In this document: positions 35,725-47,454 of the stretch, one piece after another
How positions within the stretch are numbered: the first letter of the stretch is position 1
Layout of the letters: the number at the start of each line of letters is the position of its first letter
Assembly (NCBI RefSeq): GCF_014874095.1
Contig: NZ_JADBEB010000001.1
Span: 1,922,001-1,986,000, forward strand
Direction of reading: 5' to 3'
DNA: 64,000 bases
DNA from: Plantactinospora soyae
GTDB lineage: Bacteria; Actinomycetota; Actinomycetes; Mycobacteriales; Micromonosporaceae
Notes under the pieces: model-generated
What the model was told of the DNA's origin: nothing
Databases searched by the model: none
Seen by the model: the letters and a program-made list of their open reading frames with translations, nothing else
Program-made: the position numbers and the translations under genes

Positions 35725-37809
35725 GTGGCCGACACGATCGACCTTGCCGCAGTGTGGATGGCGACGACCGAGGAACTGGCTGACGAGATCATCTCAGCTC
35801 AGCAGCGCGCCTACCTACGGCTGACCCGACTGCGCGCGATCGTCGAGGACACCGCACTGCTCTCCGTACCGGACGCCTTCACCCGGGATGTGATCGAGTC
35901 CCGGCTCCGTCCGGCGATCACCGAGGCGCTGTCGCGCCGACTGGGCCGGGCGGTCCAGGTCGCCGTCACGGTACGACCGCCGGACGACGCGCAGACCCGG
36001 CCGACCGGCACCGGCTACCCGAGCGCCTCCGAACCGTCCGGTCGCACCTCAGGCACGGGGTACCAGTCCGTCGGCACCGCCGCGGGCTATCCCGGCGCCG
36101 CCGACCCGACCGGTGGATACGGCGGCCCGAACCCTGCCAGTGGATACGGGCCGAACCCGCCCAGCGGGTACGGCCCGGACCCGGCCCCCGGGTACGGCGG
36201 CCAGGACCAGAGCGGCGGGTACGGCGGCCAGCAGCCGGGCGGCGGGTACGGCGACCCCGGCCCCGGTAGCGGATACGGACCCGAGCCGCTGCGCTATCCC
36301 GGTAATCCGGGGCAGGAGGAGCAGGGCCACCGGAACCCCGATCCCGGACCCGACCAGGGTGGCCGGGAATCCGGTCCGTTCTCCGGCTCCGCGCAGCAGC
36401 CGATCGTCGGTTCGGCGCGCCCGCCGGGGCGACCCGCGGACGGCGGACGCCCCAACCTGATCCCGGCCAGCCGGGACGGCCAGGAGACACTCTTTTCCGC
36501 CCCCTATCCGGAGCCGTACCGACCGACCGCCCCGCACCAGGACCGACGCGGTTTCGACGAACGGGTCAACAACGCCGGTGACTCCGGCCAGTTCGGCGTC
36601 GACCACCGTCCGCCGGACCGCCGCTACCACGACGGCCGGGACGGAGCCGGACGACTCGGCCCCGGCCGGGACAGTGGTACGGACAACGGGCCGGGTCGGG
36701 GCGGCGCCTTCGCCGACCATCGGCAGGGTGGCCGGGACGACCGCCGGCCGGGCGGAGTCGGCGGGGCCGGAGATGTCGGCGGCAACCGGCTGAACCCGAA
36801 GTACATGTTCGAGACCTTCGTCATCGGCTCGTCCAACCGGTTCGCCCATGCCGCCTCGGTGGCCGTCGCCGAGTCGCCCGCGAAGGCGTACAACCCGCTG
36901 TTCATCTACGGCAGTTCGGGACTGGGCAAGACCCACCTGCTGCACGCCATCGGCCACTACGCCACCACCCTCGGCAACGCCCGCTCGGTCCGCTACGTCT
37001 CGACCGAGGAGTTCACCAACGACTTCATCAACTCGCTCCGGGACGACAAGACGAGCGCGTTCCAGCGCCGCTACCGGGACGTCGACATCCTCCTGATCGA
37101 CGACATCCAGTTCCTGGAGAACCGGGAACGGACCCAGGAGGAGTTCTTCCACACCTTCAACACCCTGCACAACGCCAACAAGCAGATCGTGATCACCTCG
37201 GACCGGAAGCCGAAGGATCTCGCGACGCTGGAGGACCGGCTGCGTACCCGCTTCGAGTGGGGACTGCTGGCCGATATCCAGCCGCCCGACCTGGAGACCC
37301 GGATCGCGATCCTGCAGAAGAAGGCGGCCCAGGAGCGGTTGTTCGCCCCGCCGGACGTACTGGAGTTCATCGCCTCGCGGATCTCCAACTCGATCCGGGA
37401 GTTGGAGGGCGCGCTCATCCGGGTCACCGCGTTCGCGTCGCTGACCCGGTCGCCCGTGGAGCTGTCCCTGGCCGAGGAGGTGCTCCGGGACTTCATTCCG
37501 GACGGCTCCGGGCCGGAGATCACCGCGGACCAGATCATGGTCGCCACCGCCGACTACTTCGGTGTCAGCCTGGAGGACCTGCGCGGCCAGTCGAGGTCCC
37601 GGGTACTGGTGAACGCCCGCCAGGTGGCGATGTACCTGTGCCGCGAGCTGACCGACCTGTCCCTGCCCCGGATCGGGCAGGCGTTCGGCGGCCGCGACCA
37701 CACCACGGTGATGCACGCCGACCGGAAGATCAGGCAGCAGATGGCGGAACGGCGCTCGCTCTACAACCAGATCGCCGAGCTGACCAACCGGATCAAACAG
37801 ATCACCTGA
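35725..37809 (+). CDS. dnaA: Chromosomal replication initiator DnaA
   Basis: 694 residues, much longer than the usual 450-500 because of domain II. Domain I (about 1-90) binds the helicase side. Domain II (about 95-355) is a Gly/Tyr/Pro-rich disordered linker with repeated GYG-P units. Domain III holds Walker A (GSSGLGKTH, about 396) and Walker B (LLIDDIQFL, about 456). Domain IV ends with the DNA-binding signature [14 protein letters not shown] (about 655-668). It binds DnaA boxes and opens oriC, which lies directly downstream. GTG at 35725 ([11 protein letters not shown]) is the normal N-terminus; two DnaA boxes upstream suggest autoregulation. Confidence 0.95.
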   Translation: MADTIDLAAVWMATTEELADEIISAQQRAYLRLTRLRAIVEDTALLSVPDAFTRDVIESRLRPAITEALSRRLGRAVQVAVTVRPPDDAQTRPTGTGYPSASEPSGRTSGTGYQSVGTAAGYPGAADPTGGYGGPNPASGYGPNPPSGYGPDPAPGYGGQDQSGGYGGQQPGGGYGDPGPGSGYGPEPLRYPGNPGQEEQGHRNPDPGPDQGGRESGPFSGSAQQPIVGSARPPGRPADGGRPNLIPASRDGQETLFSAPYPEPYRPTAPHQDRRGFDERVNNAGDSGQFGVDHRPPDRRYHDGRDGAGRLGPGRDSGTDNGPGRGGAFADHRQGGRDDRRPGGVGGAGDVGGNRLNPKYMFETFVIGSSNRFAHAASVAVAESPAKAYNPLFIYGSSGLGKTHLLHAIGHYATTLGNARSVRYVSTEEFTNDFINSLRDDKTSAFQRRYRDVDILLIDDIQFLENRERTQEEFFHTFNTLHNANKQIVITSDRKPKDLATLEDRLRTRFEWGLLADIQPPDLETRIAILQKKAAQERLFAPPDVLEFIASRISNSIRELEGALIRVTAFASLTRSPVELSLAEEVLRDFIPDGSGPEITADQIMVATADYFGVSLEDLRGQSRSRVLVNARQVAMYLCRELTDLSLPRIGQAFGGRDHTTVMHADRKIRQQMAERRSLYNQIAELTNRIKQIT
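36076..36290 (+). repeat. Gly-Tyr-Gly-Pro coding repeats in dnaA domain II
   Basis: Degenerate tandem repeats of about 24-30 bp (core ggSggSccSaac..ggStacgg) encoding [14 protein letters not shown] and GGGYGDPG. They lie in the linker, not in the functional domains. Confidence 0.7.
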
Positions 37810-37862
37810 CCCCACCCACGCCGGCCGAGGCCGGGTTCGGACCCTTCCGGTCCGGGCCCGGC

Positions 37863-37920
37863 CTTCGTCGTACCCGGTCCGGGCTTCCTCCTACCCGGGT
37901 CCGGGCTTCGTCGTACACAG
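37863..37920. repeat. 22-bp direct repeats at the left edge of oriC
   Basis: CTTCSTCSTACCCGG..TCCGGG occurs at 37863-37883 and 37884-37905 with a partial third copy at 37906-37920. A hairpin that may end dnaA transcripts (outer arms 37829-37835 and 37857-37863) sits just before. Confidence 0.65.
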
Positions 37921-37921
37921 C

Positions 37922-38380
37922 TCGTCCACAGCCGGTTGTCCACCATCGGTGGATAACCGGGGGGTGCCTTCGGTGAGCGAACCCACAAGCTGTGGACAAG
38001 TGTTGGGGATAGTGATGTGGACAGTCACCCAGAGTCACCGACTTGTCCACCGGGTTCGGCCGCCTGTGCACGGGCTGTTGAAGGTTCTGGGGACAGTGCT
38101 CGTCGATGTCCGACCGGCTGTGCCCACAGATGGGGAAAAGGCGGTGGGTAACCCGGTGGACAACCGGTGGACAACCGTGGATAACCTCGGCGGCCCGACC
38201 GGCTGTGGATGGGCGACCCCGTTTTCGGGCCGGTTGTCCACACCCCGCACACCGGTGGATAAGCTTCTGACCTGCGTAGACCCCGCCTCTCCACAGTTTG
38301 CACAGCACCGATGAAGACGATTTAGATATCTCTTCTAAAGAACAAAAACCAATCACCAGCGTTGGGCATGCTGTGGATCG
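37922..38380. other. oriC: Chromosomal origin of replication (oriC)
   Basis: The dnaA-dnaN gap holds about 15 DnaA boxes with at most two mismatches to TTGTCCACA. Perfect: 37991-37999 (reverse) and 38234-38242. Others: 37922, 37936, 37948, 38016, 38043, 38155, 38166, 38176, 38204, 38254, 38287 and 38372. Both orientations occur, several close together (38155-38184 has three in a row). Together with dnaA and dnaN at the sides and the parS sites nearby, this marks oriC. Confidence 0.95.
38319..38352. other. AT-rich unwinding element of oriC
   Basis: The stretch around gatttagatatctcttc and the following taaagaacaaaaacc is about 70% A+T in an otherwise GC-rich region and lies between the main box cluster and dnaN. 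It is the only such stretch in the gap, so it is the likely DNA unwinding element. Confidence 0.75.
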
Positions 38381-38548
38381 GTTTGACTTGTCGTACCGAT
38401 CGGCCAAGATCTGCCGAAGTACCGGGGTCGGACGCACAGCCGATGAGGCAGGGCCCTAAGGTGCGATGAAGACCCGCACGGTTGGCGGGGCCGGAAGGCT
38501 GCCGCCGGCATGAGACAGTTGTCGCTGACGTCGATCCGGAGGCATGGC

Positions 38549-39682
38549 ATGAAGTTCCGCGTGGAGCGCGACGCGCTCGCCGACGCCGTGGCGTGGACCG
38601 CGAAGAGTCTGCCCAACCGTCCCTCGGTCCCGGTGCTCGCCGGAGTGCTGCTCCGGGTCGCCGAGGGTGGCCTGCACGTCTCCGGGTTCGACTACGAGGT
38701 CTCCAGCCAGGTGACCGTCGACGTCCAGAGCGAGGCCGAGGGTGCCGCGCTGGTCTCCGGCCGGCTGCTGGCCGAGATCACCAAGGCGCTGCCGGCGAAG
38801 CCGGTGGACATCGCCGCCGCCGGCGCCCACCTGGAGCTGGTCTGCGGCAGCGCCCGGTTCACCCTGCCGACGATGCCGGTCGAGGACTACCCGACGCTTC
38901 CCGAGATGCCCGGCAGCGCCGGCACGATCGACGCGGCGACCTTCGCCGCCGCGGTCGGTCAGGTCGCGATCGCCGCCGGCCGGGACGAGACGCTGCCGAT
39001 GATGACCGGGGTACGCATCGAGCTGAACGGCTCGATGCTGTCGATGCTGGCGACCGACCGCTACCGCCTCGCCCTGCGGGAGATCGAGTGGCGCCCGGAC
39101 GACCCCGAGGTGAGCATCAACGCGCTGGTGCCGGCCCGGACCCTGCACGACACCGCCAAGGCCCTCGGCCCGATCGGCGGCGACGTCACGATGGCCCTGG
39201 CCCAGGGCGCCGCCGGAGAGGGGCTGATCGGCTTCGCCGGTGGCACCCGCCGGACCACCAGCCGGCTGCTGGACGGCGCCAACTACCCGCCGGTGCGGTC
39301 GCTCTTCCCCGCCAGCCACAACGCCGAGGCCCGGGTGTCGGTCGCCGCGCTCACCGAGGTCGTCAAGCGGGTGTCGCTGGTCGGCGGTCGGACCACGCCG
39401 GTGCTGCTGAACTTCAGCTCCGACGGCCTGGTCGTCGAGGCCGGCAGCACCGAGGAGGCGCGGGCGAGCGAGGCGATGGACGCCACCTTCACCGGAGAGC
39501 CGCTGACCATCGGCTTCAACCCTCAGTACCTGATCGACGGTTTGCAGAATCTCGGATCCGCGCTGGCGGTCTTCTCCTTCGTCGACGCGTTCAAGCCCGC
39601 CGTCATCTCGCCCTCCGGCGAGGACGGCGAGGTCATTCCTGGCTATCGATACCTGATTATGCCGATCCGGGTCACCCGCTGA
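38549..39682 (+). CDS. dnaN: DNA polymerase III sliding clamp (beta subunit)
   Basis: 377 residues, normal length, three repeated clamp domains: MKFRVERDALADAVAW at the start, VEDYPTLPEMPG, TDRYRLALREI in domain 2, and YRYLIMPIRVTR at the end (P-x-R cap). It rings DNA and holds polymerase III. ATG at 38549 follows GGAGG; an upstream in-frame ATG would add 13 residues but overlaps no better site. Confidence 0.97.
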   Translation: MKFRVERDALADAVAWTAKSLPNRPSVPVLAGVLLRVAEGGLHVSGFDYEVSSQVTVDVQSEAEGAALVSGRLLAEITKALPAKPVDIAAAGAHLELVCGSARFTLPTMPVEDYPTLPEMPGSAGTIDAATFAAAVGQVAIAAGRDETLPMMTGVRIELNGSMLSMLATDRYRLALREIEWRPDDPEVSINALVPARTLHDTAKALGPIGGDVTMALAQGAAGEGLIGFAGGTRRTTSRLLDGANYPPVRSLFPASHNAEARVSVAALTEVVKRVSLVGGRTTPVLLNFSSDGLVVEAGSTEEARASEAMDATFTGEPLTIGFNPQYLIDGLQNLGSALAVFSFVDAFKPAVISPSGEDGEVIPGYRYLIMPIRVTR

Positions 39683-39707
39683 TCGCACGGTTCCGAAGGG
39701 AAAGTTC

Positions 39708-40580
39708 ATGCAGCTCGGCCTCGTAGGCCTCGGCCGGATGGGCGGCAACATGCGCGAACGACTGCGCGCCGCCGGACACGAGGTGATCGGCTTCGATCGG
39801 AATCCGGGAGTCAGCGACACTGCCAGCCTGGCGGAGCTGGCGGAGAAGCTGGCCGCCCCCCGGGCCGTCTGGCTGATGGTCCCGGCGCAGTACACCGAAG
39901 CCACGGTGGACGGGCTGATCGAGGTGCTCTCGCCCGGCGACATCGTCATCGACGGCGGCAACTCGCGGTTCAGCGACGACCTGCCCCGGGCGGAAAAGCT
40001 CGACCAGCACGGCATCGGCTACATCGACGTCGGGGTCTCCGGCGGGATCTGGGGTCGGGAGAACGGTTACGGCCTGATGGTCGGCGGGGACGAGCAGCAC
40101 GTCGAGCGGTTGATGCCGATCTTCGATGCGCTCAAGCCGGCGGGCGAGTTCGGCTTCGTGCACGCCGGGCCGGTCGGCGCCGGGCACTACGCCAAGATGG
40201 TGCACAACGGCATCGAGTACGGCCTGATGCACGCCTACGCCGAGGGCTACGAACTGCTGACCGCCTCCGAACTGGTGACCAACGTGCCAGGCGTCTTCAA
40301 GTCCTGGCGCGAGGGCACCGTGGTCCGCTCCTGGCTACTCGACCTGCTTGACCGGGCACTCGACGAGGACCCGGAGCTGGCCGACCTGAGCGGCTACACC
40401 GAGGACACCGGCGAGGGCCGCTGGACGGTCGACGAGGCGGTCCGGCTCGGAGTGCCGCTGAACGTCATCACCGCCTCGCTCTTCGCCCGGTTCGTCTCCC
40501 GACAGGACGACTCGCCCGCGATGAAGGCCGTCTCCGCGCTGCGCCAGCAGTTCGGCGGGCACGCCGTCCGCAAGAACTAA
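39708..40580 (+). CDS. gnd: 6-phosphogluconate dehydrogenase, decarboxylating (short type)
   Basis: 290 residues, the short GntZ/YqeC-like class. [13 protein letters not shown] binds the cofactor, [12 protein letters not shown] and [19 protein letters not shown] carry the substrate and catalytic Lys-Asn residues. It makes ribulose-5-phosphate, CO2 and NAD(P)H in the pentose-phosphate path. The dnaN-gnd-recF order is a known actinobacterial arrangement. ATG at 39708 after AAGGGAAAG. Confidence 0.94.
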   Translation: MQLGLVGLGRMGGNMRERLRAAGHEVIGFDRNPGVSDTASLAELAEKLAAPRAVWLMVPAQYTEATVDGLIEVLSPGDIVIDGGNSRFSDDLPRAEKLDQHGIGYIDVGVSGGIWGRENGYGLMVGGDEQHVERLMPIFDALKPAGEFGFVHAGPVGAGHYAKMVHNGIEYGLMHAYAEGYELLTASELVTNVPGVFKSWREGTVVRSWLLDLLDRALDEDPELADLSGYTEDTGEGRWTVDEAVRLGVPLNVITASLFARFVSRQDDSPAMKAVSALRQQFGGHAVRKN

Positions 40581-40585
40581 GCGCG

Positions 40586-41761
40586 GTGTACGTCCGCCGG
40601 CTCGAACTGGTCGACTTCCGCTCGTACGAGCGGGTCGGGGTCGATCTGGAGCCGGGCGGGAACGTGCTCGTCGGCCCCAACGGGGTCGGCAAGACGAATC
40701 TCGTCGAGGCGCTCGGCTACGTGGCGACGCTGGCCAGCCACCGGGTCGCCACCGACGCCCCACTGGTCCGGGCCGGAGCGGCGACCGCGGTGATCCGGTG
40801 CGCGATCGTGCACGACCAACGGGAGCTGCTGGTCGAGCTGGAGATCGCTCCCGGTCGGGCGAACCGGGCCCGGCTGAACCGCTCACCGGCCCGACGGGCC
40901 CGGGACGTGCTCGGCGCGCTGCGGCTGGTGCTCTTCGCACCGGAGGACCTGGAACTGGTCCGGGGCGATCCGGCCGAGCGGCGGCGCTATCTCGACGACC
41001 TCCTGGTCACCCGGATGCCCCGGTACGCCGCCGTACGGTCGGACTACGAGCGGGTGGTGAAACAGCGCAACGCGCTGCTGCGTACCGCCTATCTGGCCCG
41101 GAAGACCTCCGGTGGGCGGGGACGGCGTACCCGGACCGAGACCGATCAACCGGCCGACTCCGGGACGGAGCTGTCGACGCTGACGGTCTGGGACACCCAC
41201 CTGATCCGGCACGGGGCGGAACTTCTGGCCGGCCGATTGGAGTTGGTCGCGGCGCTGAGCCCGCACGTGTCGAAGGCGTACGACGCGGTGGCGCCGGGAC
41301 GGGGTGCGGCGGCGATCACGTACCGCTCCTCGCTCGATCTCGTCGATCCGGCGCCGGACCGGTCCGCGCTGGAGGCGGCGATGGCGACCGCGCTGGCCGA
41401 GTCCCGGACGTCCGAGATCGAGCGAGGCGTGACGCTGGTCGGGCCGCACCGCGACGAGTTGACCCTCACCCTCGGCCCACTGCCGGCCCGTGGCTACGCG
41501 AGCCACGGCGAGTCCTGGTCGTTCGCCCTGGCGCTCCGGCTGGCCGCGTACGACCTGCTCCGCGCCGACGGGGTGGAGCCGGTACTCGTCCTTGACGACG
41601 TCTTCGCCGAGCTGGACAGTGGACGCCGGGAACGGCTGGCCGAGCTGGTCGCCGGCGCCAGTCAGCTGGTGGTCACCTGCGCGGTCGCCGACGACGTACC
41701 GCAGGCCCTCCGGGGTGCCCGCTTCGAGGCGTCCGACGGGGAGGTACGCCGTGCCGAATGA
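40586..41761 (+). CDS. recF: DNA replication and repair protein RecF
   Basis: 391 residues, SMC-like ATPase. [18 protein letters not shown] and [14 protein letters not shown] (Walker A) start it, [11 protein letters not shown] and [14 protein letters not shown] (signature region) follow, and [16 protein letters not shown] is Walker B with D-loop. It loads RecA at gaps. GTG start six bases after gnd. It overlaps the DciA gene by 11 bases. Confidence 0.95.
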   Translation: MYVRRLELVDFRSYERVGVDLEPGGNVLVGPNGVGKTNLVEALGYVATLASHRVATDAPLVRAGAATAVIRCAIVHDQRELLVELEIAPGRANRARLNRSPARRARDVLGALRLVLFAPEDLELVRGDPAERRRYLDDLLVTRMPRYAAVRSDYERVVKQRNALLRTAYLARKTSGGRGRRTRTETDQPADSGTELSTLTVWDTHLIRHGAELLAGRLELVAALSPHVSKAYDAVAPGRGAAAITYRSSLDLVDPAPDRSALEAAMATALAESRTSEIERGVTLVGPHRDELTLTLGPLPARGYASHGESWSFALALRLAAYDLLRADGVEPVLVLDDVFAELDSGRRERLAELVAGASQLVVTCAVADDVPQALRGARFEASDGEVRRAE

Positions 41762-42446
41762 CCCGGAAGTGCGGCGGGGCGCCGGCTCGGCCGAGTCGAA
41801 CCCCGGTCCGGCCGGATCGGGTTCCGGGACCGCCGGACCGGCCGCGTCGGATCCGGTGCCCGCCGACGGTACGGAGCTGACCGGGCCGGCGTTGGCCCGC
41901 GCCGTGCTGGACGCCGCGATGGCTCGCCGGAAGGCGGGCGGGTCGGGTCGACGTACCTGGGCAAGGGGTGAGGTCACCGGCGATTCGACCGTCGGCGACG
42001 GCCCCGGCGAGGCCGGTGGCGCTCCGGCGACCGGTCGGGGCGGGAAGCCCCGGCGTCGGCCCCGGGGCTATTCCGGGCCGGGACCGGACCCCCGGGATCC
42101 GCAGCTCTTCGGTGCCGTGCTGGCCCGGATGGTGAAGGCGCGTGGCTGGCAGCAGCCGGCGGCCGAGGCGACCGTCTTCGGCGCATGGGAGCGGGTGGTC
42201 GGGCCGGACATCGCCGAGCACAGCCGTCCGATCAAGCTGGAGGACGGCGAACTCACGGTCGAGGCGGAGTCGACGGCGTGGGCGACCCAGCTTCGGCTGC
42301 TGGCCGGCTCGCTGCTTCGGCGTATTGCCGCTGAGGTGGGACATAACGTGGTTCGGCGGCTGCACGTGCACGGCCCGACCGCCCCGTCCTGGGTCCGTGG
42401 TCCACGGCGGGTACGAGGACGTGGTCCCCGGGATACGTACGGCTGA
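41751..42446 (+). CDS. dciA: DciA (DUF721) replicative-helicase loader-type protein
   Basis: 231 residues. The C-terminal 100 residues hold the DUF721 core: [53 protein letters not shown] in parts, and [23 protein letters not shown]. DciA loads DnaB helicase in bacteria lacking DnaC/DnaI. The N-terminal half is a Pro/Gly/Arg-rich disordered stretch. GTG at 41751 follows GGGGAGG and overlaps recF. Its last 194 bases overlap the end of the opposite-strand MFS gene. Confidence 0.9.
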   Translation: MPNDPEVRRGAGSAESNPGPAGSGSGTAGPAASDPVPADGTELTGPALARAVLDAAMARRKAGGSGRRTWARGEVTGDSTVGDGPGEAGGAPATGRGGKPRRRPRGYSGPGPDPRDPQLFGAVLARMVKARGWQQPAAEATVFGAWERVVGPDIAEHSRPIKLEDGELTVEAESTAWATQLRLLAGSLLRRIAAEVGHNVVRRLHVHGPTAPSWVRGPRRVRGRGPRDTYG

Positions 42447-43848
42447 GCCGACGGAGGCGGACGGCCGGCATCCGGCCGATGGATCCGCCTCCCGCGACGC
42501 GTAGCCGACCGGCGCGGGAGCGCGCCATGGCAGGCACCCTCCCCGCTGTGGCGGGCAGCGTTCCGGCTGTCGTCGGCAGGGGAAGGCCCGGCGCGACGGC
42601 GGTGCGCTGCCGACGGGCCAACGCCAGCCCGGCCCCGGCCGAGGCGAACAGACCGACGCAGCCGGCGAGTACCAACGTCTGCCGGGGACCGGCGTGCTCG
42701 GACAGCCAGCCGAGGCCGGGCGCACCGACGGCGGCCGCGACCGAGCCGGTCACCGCGACGGCGGCCAGCACCCGGCCGCGCATTGCCCCGTCGGTGTCGA
42801 GCTGTGCCCGGGTGCCGACGGTGGTATCGATGATCACGGCGGCGGCGGCGATCGGCAGGATCGCCAGTGCGAAGCTCCAGACGCCGGGTGCCAGACCGGC
42901 GACGGCCTGCAGGACGCTGGCGACCACTCCGGCGCCGATCAGGAGGCCGTAGCTGAGGTGGCGCCTGCGGGCGGCGGCCAGTGCGCCGAGCACCGTACCG
43001 ACCGCGAAGACCGTGGAGAGCAGGCCGTAGACCGCGGCCCCGCCACCGAACGGGCCGGCGCTCATCGCGGCCATTGTGACCTGGTAGTTGCGGCCCAGGC
43101 TGCCCAGTACGAAGGCGAGCGCGAGGGCGGTCAGGATGACCGGCTGCCGACGGAGGTAGCTCAGCCCGGCCCGGATTCCGTGCCGGACCTCGGGATGCCC
43201 CTCGGGATCGGGTTCCGGCTGGTACAGATCCCGCTGTCGTACGGAGAAGAGCGCGGCCACCACGGCGGCGAAACTGACCGCGTTGACCACGAACAGCAGG
43301 GCCGGTCCGGTGGCGGCGACCACGACCGCACCGAGGCTCATCCCGAGGATCCGGCCGGCGGAGTTGGTCAGTGAGCCCAGCGCCAGGGCGTTGCCGAGGG
43401 TCTCCCGGTCGACCATCGTCGAGCCGTACCGGCCCATGACCGGGCCCTCGATCGCGGTGAGCGCCCCGCTGACCAGTGAGATCGCGTAGATCATCGACAT
43501 CTGGGGCGCGTCCGACCAGGCCAGCATGGCCAGCCCGGCGGCGAGTGCGGCGTGCCCGACCTGGGTACTGATCAGCAGCGGCCGGGCCGGCAGCCGGTCC
43601 GCGAGCGCACCGCCCCAACTGCTGAGCAGGAGGGTGGGGAGAGCCTGGAGCAGCACCGCGAAGCCCATCGAGGTGGCCGAGCCGGTCTGCTGCAGGACGT
43701 ACCAGTTGACCCCGAGCACCTGCATCCAGGTGCCGATCACGGACACGAATCCGGCGCCCGCCCAGATCCGGTAGTTGCGATGGCGCAGGGCGCCAAACGT
43801 GGTGCGCAAAGCCGCGAACCCTTCCCGCTCGTTGGCGGGCGTACGCAT
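42253..43848 (-). CDS. MFS transporter with unusual C-terminal tail over dciA
   Basis: 531 residues. The first 415 form a 12-helix major facilitator (MFS_3/DHA-like): RHRNYRIWAGAGFVSVIGTWMQ, GGALADRLPARPL, GRYGSTMVDRETLGNALALGS and GLGWLSEHAGPRQTL. It probably exports a small molecule; the substrate is unknown. The last 110 residues are Pro/Arg/Ala-rich with no fold, and the final 64 codons are antisense to the conserved part of dciA. Either this tail is real but untypical, or the stop arises earlier in other genomes. ATG at 43848. Confidence 0.82.
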   Translation of the reverse strand: MRTPANEREGFAALRTTFGALRHRNYRIWAGAGFVSVIGTWMQVLGVNWYVLQQTGSATSMGFAVLLQALPTLLLSSWGGALADRLPARPLLISTQVGHAALAAGLAMLAWSDAPQMSMIYAISLVSGALTAIEGPVMGRYGSTMVDRETLGNALALGSLTNSAGRILGMSLGAVVVAATGPALLFVVNAVSFAAVVAALFSVRQRDLYQPEPDPEGHPEVRHGIRAGLSYLRRQPVILTALALAFVLGSLGRNYQVTMAAMSAGPFGGGAAVYGLLSTVFAVGTVLGALAAARRRHLSYGLLIGAGVVASVLQAVAGLAPGVWSFALAILPIAAAAVIIDTTVGTRAQLDTDGAMRGRVLAAVAVTGSVAAAVGAPGLGWLSEHAGPRQTLVLAGCVGLFASAGAGLALARRQRTAVAPGLPLPTTAGTLPATAGRVPAMARSRAGRLRVAGGGSIGRMPAVRLRRLSRTYPGDHVLVPAVDHGPRTGRSGRARAAAEPRYVPPQRQYAEAASRPAAEAGSPTPSTPPRP

Positions 43849-44200
43849 CGAACGTCCCCACCGGATGGCTGTCCGTCACCGATTCGCCACACTCCGGGAG
43901 GACGCGCAAGTCTGGCTGCTGCTCCCCGGGTTCGTTCAGGGGCGGTGGGAAAAGTCACGCGTACCGTCGCGCAACCGGCGATTCGGACTAAGCCGTACGT
44001 GGCCGTTCGGCCGACCGGTCACCGTTCGACAGGTCGACAGCCCGGCGTCGACAGCTCGACGTGGCGGCTCGGGGGGCAGGCGCGAGCGGCTCGGGTCAGG
44101 AGTCGGCGGTTCGAGTGCGCGGATCGGTGGTTCGGGTGCGCGGATCGGTGGTTCGAGTGCGTGAGTCGGCGGCTCGGGTCAGCCGCCAGCGGCCCGAGGG
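43849..44200. other. Intergenic region before the 184-residue hypothetical gene
   Basis: About 350 bp without a credible gene. Contains a 21-bp tandem repeat at 44108-44170; otherwise nothing recognised. Confidence 0.5.
44108..44170. repeat. Three tandem 21-bp repeats
   Basis: Units 44108-44128, 44129-44149 and 44150-44170 share ggttcgRgtgcgcggatcggt; the third is degenerate, and weaker copies extend on both sides. They lie just after the stop (44201) of the minus-strand hypothetical gene. Confidence 0.85.
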
Positions 44201-44755
44201 TCAGGAGTCGGCGTAGACAGCGAAGCCGCGCTCCGCGCAGCGCCGGTAGAAGCCCGCGAGGACACCCAGCTCGGAACGGGAGAAGCTCCACTGCGGCGCC
44301 GCCCCGGACTCGTCGCGGAGCGCGTCCAGCCGGCCGTCCAGCCACCGCAGTTGCTGCTCGGCCAGCCGGCCGTCGGCGAGTGCGGCCTGCAGCACGGCGC
44401 TCACCGTGTCGAAGGTCACCGACTCGCCGAAACTCCGGTGTCCGTCGACGAACCGCTCCAGCCCGCCCGCGATCCAGGCGCACCCGTCCGGATCGATCAC
44501 CGGGTCCTCGTCCTCGGCGGCCGCCTCGGTGGCGTACAGCACGCCGTCGAGGCCGAGCAGCAGATCGACCAGCTCGGTGTACGCGGTCGCCCGGACCGAA
44601 CCGGTCTTGGCGATGTATCCGGCGAGGGCCGCAGTCGGTGCGGCGACCTCCGGCACGTCGGCCAACTCGCCGAAGTCCACGAACTCGGCCGGGGCCACCG
44701 GGTCGTAGAAGCGGCCGGTCCGCGGCCAGCGCACCGCGACATTGTCCAGCCCCAT
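44201..44755 (-). CDS. Conserved hypothetical protein
   Basis: 184 residues, acidic and soluble, no signal or membrane helix. MGLDNVAVRWPRTGRFYDPV starts it and WIAGGLERFVDGHRSFGESVTFDT follows. I do not recognise a family; it has no obvious catalytic motif. The position between the MFS gene and gyrB is of no help. Coding composition (strong third-position GC) supports a real gene. Confidence 0.6.
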   Translation of the reverse strand: MGLDNVAVRWPRTGRFYDPVAPAEFVDFGELADVPEVAAPTAALAGYIAKTGSVRATAYTELVDLLLGLDGVLYATEAAAEDEDPVIDPDGCAWIAGGLERFVDGHRSFGESVTFDTVSAVLQAALADGRLAEQQLRWLDGRLDALRDESGAAPQWSFSRSELGVLAGFYRRCAERGFAVYADS

Positions 44756-45331
44756 CGAGCGTCACCTCTCTTGGCACCTGACGAAACCGGTCGGTAGGAC
44801 CGTCCGATGCGCTTTCCGGGCATCTTGGCCACGGAGCTTACTCACGGCGTCGCTGTCGCAAAGTTACGGCACCGCCCGGGTTCGCGCGACCCCCCGCTCC
44901 GGTCGTCCGGCGGAGGCCGCGGGGAGGTCGGCCGGAGTGGATCCGCCCGTCCGTGGTCGACGCGGCGATGCCGGAAACCGCCCCCGATCCGACCCCATGC
45001 GTGTGGGGGGAGTCGTAGGAGTGGGGGTTCGGGCGCCTACGACTGTCTCAGGGCGCCGCGCAGGGTGCCGGATAACCAATATGTCATCTGGGCACAGTAA
45101 GATTGACAGCGAGACGACGACACGGTGTGGAGCGATGACCCGGACCTCAAGGATTCGGGCCGGGACCGCGCCGGGTCCGAGCCGATCGCGATCCGTGGGC
45201 AACCGCGGCGACCGGCGCGTTCGACCGTACCCCGGAACTTGTCGTGGTGTCGGCCCGCGCGCCCGCCGTCGTGGCCGTCCACCAAACCCGCGCCTCTCCG
45301 CGCCTGACCCGGCGTGGAGCGACGCGAGAAA
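44756..45331. other. Upstream region of gyrB
   Basis: About 575 bp without a gene. TAAGAT at 45098-45103 and TTGACA at 45103-45108 are the only promoter-like hexamers seen and do not form a standard pair; the gyrB promoter lies somewhere here. A run of g before 45010 is otherwise unremarkable. Confidence 0.4.
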
Positions 45332-47284
<1,953 letters not shown>

Positions 47285-47330
47285 TGCCGGTACGGCGATC
47301 CCGCACGGCCGGCCCTGACCGGCGGTGCGG

Positions 47331-47363
47331 TGTTGCCGGGCCTGGACGAATGGCCCGGCAACA
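47331..47363 (+). terminator. Terminator after gyrB
   Basis: 12-bp arms (47331-47342 and 47352-47363) and a 9-nt loop, 46 bases after the gyrB stop. Confidence 0.8.
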
Positions 47364-47370
47364 TCGTCGT

Positions 47371-47419
47371 TCCACACAGTTATCCACAGCTTCCACGGTT
47401 TCCACAGCCGTTATCCACA
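47371..47419. promoter_or_regulatory. DnaA-box cluster between gyrB and gyrA
   Basis: Two perfect TTATCCACA boxes at 47380-47388 and 47411-47419, with three more TCCAC cores between or beside them (47371, 47392 and 47401), all in the same orientation. The cluster is 36-84 bp before the gyrA start. Confidence 0.75.
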
Positions 47420-47454
47420 GCGGAATGCGGCTTTGAGTCTGATAAGGGTTGACA

